From: Chlorobiota bacterium
GTDB taxonomy: Bacteria; Bacteroidota; Ignavibacteria; SZUA-365; JAADGX01
DNA length: 6,759 nt
NCBI GenBank assembly: GCA_013152135.1
Contig: JAADGX010000059.1
Coordinates: forward strand, 8,331 to 15,089
Direction: 5' to 3'
This document shows positions 1-3,834 of this stretch, piece after piece. Position 1 is the first letter of the stretch; every line of letters begins with the position of its first letter. Position numbers and translations under genes: made by a program. The notes beneath the pieces are model-generated. The model worked only from the letters and a program-made list of their open reading frames with translations. It was not told the DNA's origin and did not search any database.

Positions 1-101
1 TTTATGATAACCCCAACATCGTTGTAGGAAACCGGGGCTTGGGCCAAGACCGGATAGCTGGAAAAAAGGACAAGGAGGCACACTGTAACCAGGACTCTCA
101 T
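1..101 (-). CDS. N-terminal fragment of a secreted protein, possibly TIGR03790-like (partial, runs off window)
   Basis: Reading the minus strand from ATG at 101-99 gives an open frame of 33 complete codons to the window edge, too short to appear in a usual ORF listing. The start is supported by TGGAG placed 7 bases upstream. Residues 1-20 form a Sec signal peptide: M-R, then a hydrophobic core (VLVTVCLLVLF), then SSYPVLA; cleavage after Ala20 (VLA|QA) is most likely. There is no lipobox cysteine. The mature start, APVSYNDVGVII followed by Asn or Lys, resembles the opening of TIGR03790-type secreted proteins, which I recall as beginning with a Y.DV.VI.N strand followed by an S..IG.YF...R.IP motif. 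That second motif lies outside the window, so the family call is an inference from about a dozen residues. The gene follows the pnt operon but is separated from it by a strong terminator, so it probably has its own promoter. It is almost certainly a real exported protein; its family is uncertain. Confidence 0.7.
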   Translation of the reverse strand, partial: MRVLVTVCLLVLFSSYPVLAQAPVSYNDVGVII

Positions 102-108
102 GGTACTA

Positions 109-113
109 CTCCA
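109..113 (-). promoter_or_regulatory. Ribosome-binding site of the secreted-protein gene
   Basis: The minus strand reads TGGAG here, with 7 bases to the ATG at 101-99. It fixes the start of a gene of which only 101 bases are visible, and together with the signal peptide it argues that this short frame is genuine. Confidence 0.7.
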
Positions 114-208
114 CGAATAAATGGATTGAGATAAAAGATTCTTCAATAGTAGTCTGGGTATGATTTTGATGCTGCTTTCTTATCGGCAGGACGACAAGAC
201 ATACCAAT

Positions 209-237
209 TAAATACGAAATCCATGCTAAAGATTCAA
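209..237 (-). promoter_or_regulatory. Weak candidate sigma70-type promoter for the secreted-protein gene
   Basis: On the minus strand TTGAAT (237-232) is followed after 17 bases by TATTTA (214-209). The -35 box matches 4 of 6 consensus positions and the -10 box only 3 of 6, although TTTAAT, two bases further on, is closer to consensus at a less favourable 19-base spacing. The site lies between the pnt terminator and the next start codon, where a promoter is expected, and would give a leader of about 100 bases. I saw no Bacteroidota-type TAnnTTTG box at a convincing position. This is only a candidate. Confidence 0.22.
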
Positions 238-277
238 CACATATATATAAAAGGCATTACACGAATTCGAAATCCAT
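215..277. repeat. Pair of 10-base direct repeats upstream of the secreted-protein gene
   Basis: CGAAATCCAT occurs on the plus strand at 215-224 and again at 268-277 (ATGGATTTCG on the minus strand), 53 bases apart start to start. This is roughly five helical turns. The copies flank the -35 box of the candidate promoter and could be operator half-sites, but a repeat of this length can arise by chance in AT-rich intergenic DNA. Confidence 0.25.
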
Positions 278-299
278 CATCTTCCGCGAAAAAATGACA

Positions 300-330
300 A
301 AAGAGCTCTCCGCCCGGCAGAGAGCTCTTT
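300..330 (-). terminator. Rho-independent terminator of the pnt operon
   Basis: A perfect 11-base-pair stem (330-320 paired with 310-300) encloses a 9-base GC-rich loop. On the minus strand the stem runs directly into TTT, followed a few bases on by a six-T run (CTCTTTTGTCATTTTTTC). It begins 24 bases past the pntB stop codon. The plus-strand side is not followed by a long T run, so the terminator works mainly for minus-strand transcription from pntB. Each stem arm contains the self-complementary octamer AGAGCTCT. Confidence 0.9.
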
Positions 331-354
331 GCATCGTAATAAGTACACGCGAAA

Positions 355-1740
355 TCAGCTTTCCTTCAACACGCGGACAATATCCGTGATCATTTTCTTT
401 GCGTCGCCGAAAAGCATCATCGTCTTCTCGTCGAAGAACAGCTCATTGGCTTCTCCAGCGAATCCGGCACCGAGGCTTCTCTTAACGATCATCACGGTTT
501 TCGCCTGATCGGCATTCAGAATAGGCATGCCGTACAATGGACTGTTCTTCTTGTACCGCGCGGCCGGGTTAACAACGTCATTGGCCCCGACAATAAAAGC
601 AATATCCGTATCCTGGAAATCATCGTTGATATCGTCCATCTCGTAGAGCAGGTCGTAATCAACATTTGCCTCAGCCAGGAGCACGTTCATATGGCCGGGC
701 ATTCGCCCTGCTACCGGGTGGATGGCATATCGAACGGTCTTTCCCTGCTTCCTCAGTATCTCGGCCATCTCCTGCAAGACGTGTTGCGCCTGAGCTACGG
801 CCAGTCCGTATCCCGGGATGATGATGATCGACTGAGCGTTCCCGAACATGACAACGGCATCCTCGGCGGTGTAACGTGTTACCGTGCGCTGTTCCTCTCC
901 ACCGGTACCGGTGCTGTCGTCGGTTCCCACCGCGCCGAATAATACACTGAACAACGACCTGTTCATTGCTTTACACATGATATTCGTAAGAATAAGGCCG
1001 GAAGCGCCAACGAGCGCGCCGCTTACGATGAGAACGTTGTTGGAAATCACGAATCCCGTCATGGCGGCAGCCAATCCGGAGTACGAGTTCAGCAAGGAGA
1101 TGACAACCGGCATATCGGCACCCCCGATAGGAATGACGGAAGTGACACCGATGATTGCCGATAAGATGAGAATGACCAACAGAAACATCTCCAGGCTGGG
1201 GTCCATGGCCAACATCACACCAAGAACGATAACGGCTACGATAAGCACGGCGTTCAGAAATTGCTGCCCGGGGAAAACAATGGGTGCGCCTTTCATGAGA
1301 CCTTGCAACTTAGCGAACGCGATAAGACTTCCGGTAAATGTCACCGTCCCAATAAGAACACTAAGAACTATGGTAATCGTGACATTCAACTCAAAACCCA
1401 GGGCAGGATCTTGAAGCCGGGAAAGATATTCCGAATACGCAACGAGCGTGGATGCGCCGCCGCCGAAGCCGTTGAACAGCGCCACCATCTGGGGCATCGC
1501 GGTCATCTGGACGACGCGGGCTGCGATGAGCCCAATCCCCGAACCGACGACGAGCCCAATAATGATGTACGTATAATCAAGAATCTGCTTGTCGAGCAGT
1601 GTCATCGCGATTGCCAACAACATGCCCAGCATAGCGAGCATATTGCCACGCCGAGCCGTTTTAGGTGAACTAAGCTGTTTCAGTCCCAGGATGAACAGAA
1701 CTGCAGACAGCAGATATATCAAATAGGTTAACGTTTCCAT
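355..1740 (-). CDS. pntB: Proton-translocating NAD(P) transhydrogenase subunit beta
   Basis: PntB supplies most of the membrane domain (dII) and the NADP(H)-binding domain (dIII) of the transhydrogenase, which drives NADH + NADP+ to NAD+ + NADPH using inward proton flow across the cytoplasmic membrane. At 461 residues it is of normal family length. Residues 1-270 hold about nine hydrophobic segments. Family signatures include TAMPQMVALFNGFGGG (80-95), FTGSLIAFAKLQG (135-147), and IGGADMPVVISLLNSYSG (205-222), whose Asn218 corresponds to E. coli Asn222. A Gly/Asp-rich linker (271-285) leads into dIII: GYGLAVAQAQ (310-319) is the dinucleotide-fold turn, HPVAGRMPGH (341-350) and VGANDVVNPAA (384-394) are signature loops, and VKRSLGAGFAG (419-429) is the NADP-phosphate-binding segment. 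Asn90 replaces E. coli His91, and dII contains no histidine. The start follows GGGGAG nine bases upstream, inside the end of pntAB. This is the last gene before a terminator. Confidence 0.98.
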   Translation of the reverse strand: METLTYLIYLLSAVLFILGLKQLSSPKTARRGNMLAMLGMLLAIAMTLLDKQILDYTYIIIGLVVGSGIGLIAARVVQMTAMPQMVALFNGFGGGASTLVAYSEYLSRLQDPALGFELNVTITIVLSVLIGTVTFTGSLIAFAKLQGLMKGAPIVFPGQQFLNAVLIVAVIVLGVMLAMDPSLEMFLLVILILSAIIGVTSVIPIGGADMPVVISLLNSYSGLAAAMTGFVISNNVLIVSGALVGASGLILTNIMCKAMNRSLFSVLFGAVGTDDSTGTGGEEQRTVTRYTAEDAVVMFGNAQSIIIIPGYGLAVAQAQHVLQEMAEILRKQGKTVRYAIHPVAGRMPGHMNVLLAEANVDYDLLYEMDDINDDFQDTDIAFIVGANDVVNPAARYKKNSPLYGMPILNADQAKTVMIVKRSLGAGFAGEANELFFDEKTMMLFGDAKKMITDIVRVLKES

Positions 1741-1746
1741 ACCGTG

Positions 1747-2040
1747 CTACTCCCCGTCTTTGTCTTTTTTCTTGAACATTTCCAGCATGCGATCGGTTAC
1801 CAGGAATCCCCCAACAACGTTAATCGTTGCGAAAATCACGGCGACTAATCCAAGCCACGTGCTCAAGCCCGAATGCTCCGCTCCGGCCGCGATCAGTGAA
1901 CCAACAATAGTAATACCCGAAATCGCGTTGGAGCCCGACATGAGGGGAGTATGAAGCAAGGGAGGTACTTTCGTTATCACCTCGAACCCGACAAAGATTG
2001 CCAGGACAAATACGTACAAGGAAACCAGAACTTCTCCCAT
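1747..2040 (-). CDS. pntAB: NAD(P) transhydrogenase subunit alpha part 2 (membrane anchor)
   Basis: This 97-residue membrane protein is the alpha-side share of domain II in three-subunit transhydrogenases such as those of Rhodospirillum rubrum and Thermus; in E. coli the same stretch is fused to the C-terminus of PntA. Three hydrophobic segments are visible (about 4-22, 39-54 and 60-82). The loop LLHTPLMSGSNAISGI (28-43) is the family hallmark, and the VTDRMLEMFKKK tail (81-92) is also typical. Thermus carries a proposed proton-path histidine (His42) at the position that is Ser41 here. The ATG overlaps the pntAA stop as TAATG and is preceded by GGAGGT eight bases upstream, so translation is probably coupled. 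The stop is 6 bases before pntB. Confidence 0.96.
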   Translation of the reverse strand: MGEVLVSLYVFVLAIFVGFEVITKVPPLLHTPLMSGSNAISGITIVGSLIAAGAEHSGLSTWLGLVAVIFATINVVGGFLVTDRMLEMFKKKDKDGE

Positions 2041-3200
2041 TATTGGCTACCTCCGGTTTGTATGATGTTTTTCACAATTTCATTTACGATTTCACCGTTT
2101 CGTGTGATGCAGGCGCCTTTTGTGATTTCATCTTCGAAATCAAGCGCACCATCCTCGGCCTGGTACAGATGCTTGAACAGATTGGTAACATTCTTGGAAT
2201 ACATCTGGCTGGCGTGAACAGGAACCTGCGCTGGCAGATTAACCGCGCCGTAAATCCGGACACCGTATTTCTCGGTCATCTTCCCCGCCTCCGTCAACTC
2301 GCAATTCCCCCCTTGCTCTGCCGCTAGATCGATGATAATGGAACCTTTTGGCATTAGCTGAACCATATCCTCCGTGATGAGGATCGGGGCTCGTTTCCCG
2401 AAAATCTGCGCCGTTGTTATGACCACGTCCATCCGCGGCAGACGCTCCCCGATGACTTGCTGCTCGCGCCTGAGAAATTCATCGCTCTGCTCTTTCGCAT
2501 ACCCGCCTTCTGTTTCGACGTCTTCGAGTTGCTCCATTTCAACGAATTTCGCTCCCAGGCTTTCCACCTGTTCTTTCACGGCAGGCCGGGGATCGAACGC
2601 CTGGACTTTGGCTCCCAGTCGTTTCGCGGTTGCGATAGCTTGCAAACCCGCTACACCGGCGCCAAGCACCAACACGTTTGCGGCGGGAATGGATCCGGCC
2701 GCAGTCATGAGGAGCGGAAATATCTTGGGTAAATTATTAGCGGCAATCAACACCGCCTTGTAGCCCGCAATAGTCGCCATCGAACTTAATGCATCCATAC
2801 TCTGCGCACGGGTGATGCGGGGGATGAACTCCATGGCAAAGGCGATGATTTTTCTTTCCACCAGTTTTTCAATCGCTTCCCTATTGGTTGAAGGTGCTAG
2901 ATACCCGATAAGGACCGCCCCCTCCCGCATCATTAGAACTTCATGCGTCTTGGTTACGGGATGCATCGCCGGAGGTTGGACCTTGACAAGAATATCCGCA
3001 GTGTTATAAAGATCCGCCGGATTCGGAATAATGGTTGCACCCCCTTTCTCATATTCCTCGTCACTGAACGACGCGCCCGCGCCCGCACCAGCCTCAACAA
3101 AAACTTCGTGCTGGCTCTTGGTAAACGTCGATATCATTTGAGGAATAACCGCCACCCTGGTTTCCCCAGCGTGTATTTCCTTTGGAATACCGATTTTCAT
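2040..3200 (-). CDS. pntAA: NAD(P) transhydrogenase subunit alpha part 1 (NAD(H)-binding domain I)
   Basis: This soluble cytoplasmic subunit binds NAD(H) and donates hydride to NADP+ held by PntB domain III. At 386 residues it matches the separate domain I subunit of three-component enzymes and has no membrane segment. It begins with the family signature MKIGIPKEI....TRVAVIP, shared with alanine dehydrogenases. The RQD loop is present: IPRITRAQSMDALSS (126-140), in which Arg128, Gln133, Asp136 and Ser139 match R. rubrum Arg127, Gln132, Asp135 and Ser138. The Rossmann turn LGAGVAGLQA (179-188) is followed by acidic Asp203 at the end of the next strand, as expected for NAD over NADP. The mobile loop holds GGYAKE with Tyr234. 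Alanine dehydrogenase is ruled out by the adjacent pntAB and pntB and by the RQD loop. The start has AGGAG six bases upstream. It is the first gene of the operon; the 340 bases upstream show no clear promoter. Confidence 0.97.
   Translation of the reverse strand: MKIGIPKEIHAGETRVAVIPQMISTFTKSQHEVFVEAGAGAGASFSDEEYEKGGATIIPNPADLYNTADILVKVQPPAMHPVTKTHEVLMMREGAVLIGYLAPSTNREAIEKLVERKIIAFAMEFIPRITRAQSMDALSSMATIAGYKAVLIAANNLPKIFPLLMTAAGSIPAANVLVLGAGVAGLQAIATAKRLGAKVQAFDPRPAVKEQVESLGAKFVEMEQLEDVETEGGYAKEQSDEFLRREQQVIGERLPRMDVVITTAQIFGKRAPILITEDMVQLMPKGSIIIDLAAEQGGNCELTEAGKMTEKYGVRIYGAVNLPAQVPVHASQMYSKNVTNLFKHLYQAEDGALDFEDEITKGACITRNGEIVNEIVKNIIQTGGSQ
2049..2054 (-). promoter_or_regulatory. Ribosome-binding site of pntAB inside the end of pntAA
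   Basis: GGAGGT lies on the minus strand eight bases before the pntAB ATG and within the last codons of pntAA. With the TAATG stop/start overlap (2042-2038) it marks pntAB as translationally coupled, and it confirms that pntAA and pntAB are separate proteins rather than a frameshifted single PntA. Confidence 0.85.
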
Positions 3201-3540
3201 AATGAGCTCCTGTGAATCGAAACGGTTATCAATAAATAATTCATTTTTATCGAGATGGTTAACTGCATATTAAACAGCTAAAGTAAATCCTGGATTGATA
3301 TTCCATATCATCCCAAGACTCAGAAATAATTATCAGATAAAGGAACACCTATTCTTGGTGAATAGTTCATCTACACGCCTCGCATCGGATAGTCACGATA
3401 ATGCTCCTTTGCTTGCCCCAACCAGTCTGAGGAAATCGCGTCTCCAGATTAGATACGCGAAGAGCTGAAAAACACGCTATCCGCTAAACATGGTTGAAAC
3501 AGTCATATTTATTGTCTTAGGGCCTGGCACGTAATGATAG
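3201..3540. other. 340-base intergenic region between the C25 peptidase gene and the pnt operon
   Basis: No gene is supported here. All frames on both strands are broken into short pieces; the longest one checked is 23 codons at 3202-3273 on the plus strand, with no ribosome-binding site. The pntAA ribosome-binding site AGGAG is at 3211-3207. The stretch next to pntAA (about 3220-3340) is AT-rich and probably holds the pnt promoter, but no -35/-10 pair stands out. Two small perfect inverted repeats are visible: CTATTC/GAATAG at 3349-3365 (6-base stems, 5-base loop) and TCGCGT/ACGCGA at 3436-3460 (6-base stems, 13-base loop). Neither is followed by a T run on either strand, so neither looks like an intrinsic terminator. 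No terminator for the peptidase gene is evident. Confidence 0.6.
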
Positions 3541-3834
3541 TCATCGCAGGACGCTCAGCTTATGGATCGACTTTGTCGTCTCGGTTCCGTATGATACGAT
3601 GACTTTATAAAAATACACACCCGATCCAACTTCATCGCCGTCCTGATCCCGCCCATCCCATTTGACCGAACAGAATCCGACATGCAACTCGGAGGGATCG
3701 ACTTCCAACTCCCGAATTTTTCTACCGGCAACCGTATAAATGACGATACGCACCTGGTTCGGCGGAGAATTCCCGACAACTTCGAACGTAAACCAGGTTT
3801 CTTTCTGCATCGGATTGGGATAATTGTATATGTT
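3541..3834 (-). other. C-terminal type IX sorting / FlgD-like Ig module of the C25 peptidase
   Basis: Residues 976-1072 of the fragment begin NIYNYPNPM, continue with a short beta region (TWFTFEVV, VRIVIYTVAGRKIREL) and KWDGRDQDGDEVGSGVYFYK, and end KSIHKLSVLR. This layout is shared by type A sorting domains, which route proteins through the type IX secretion system, and by FlgD-like Ig domains common in FCB-group surface proteins. The two profiles overlap, so transport by type IX secretion is an inference until por/gld genes are shown elsewhere in the genome. Confidence 0.75.

Noticed and set aside
884..1414. Long plus-strand open frame opposite pntB, with others at 1261-1668, 691-942, 2374-2763, 3682-4164 and 4873-5331
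   Set aside because: All lie antisense to clearly real genes, have implausible protein sequences with no recognisable motif, and are explained by codon bias of the opposite strand.
2038..2042. Frameshift splitting a single PntA into two parts
   Set aside because: A good GGAGGT site and TAATG overlap precede pntAB, and the separate alpha-1/alpha-2 arrangement is well known in R. rubrum and Thermus.
2040..3200. Alanine dehydrogenase instead of PntAA
   Set aside because: The RQD-loop motif PRITRAQSMDALSS and the coupled pntAB and pntB genes identify transhydrogenase domain I.
3202..3273. 23-codon plus-strand frame in the intergenic gap
   Set aside because: It has no ribosome-binding site, no recognisable product and overlaps the pntAA translation start region.
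3349..3365. CTATTC/GAATAG hairpin as a terminator of the C25 peptidase gene
   Set aside because: The stem is only 6 AT-rich base pairs with no following T run on the minus strand, and it lies about 175 bases beyond the stop codon.
3525..3530. TGGCAC resembling the -24 box of a sigma54 promoter
   Set aside because: No TTGC element follows at the required spacing, and the site points into the 3' end of the peptidase gene on the opposite strand.
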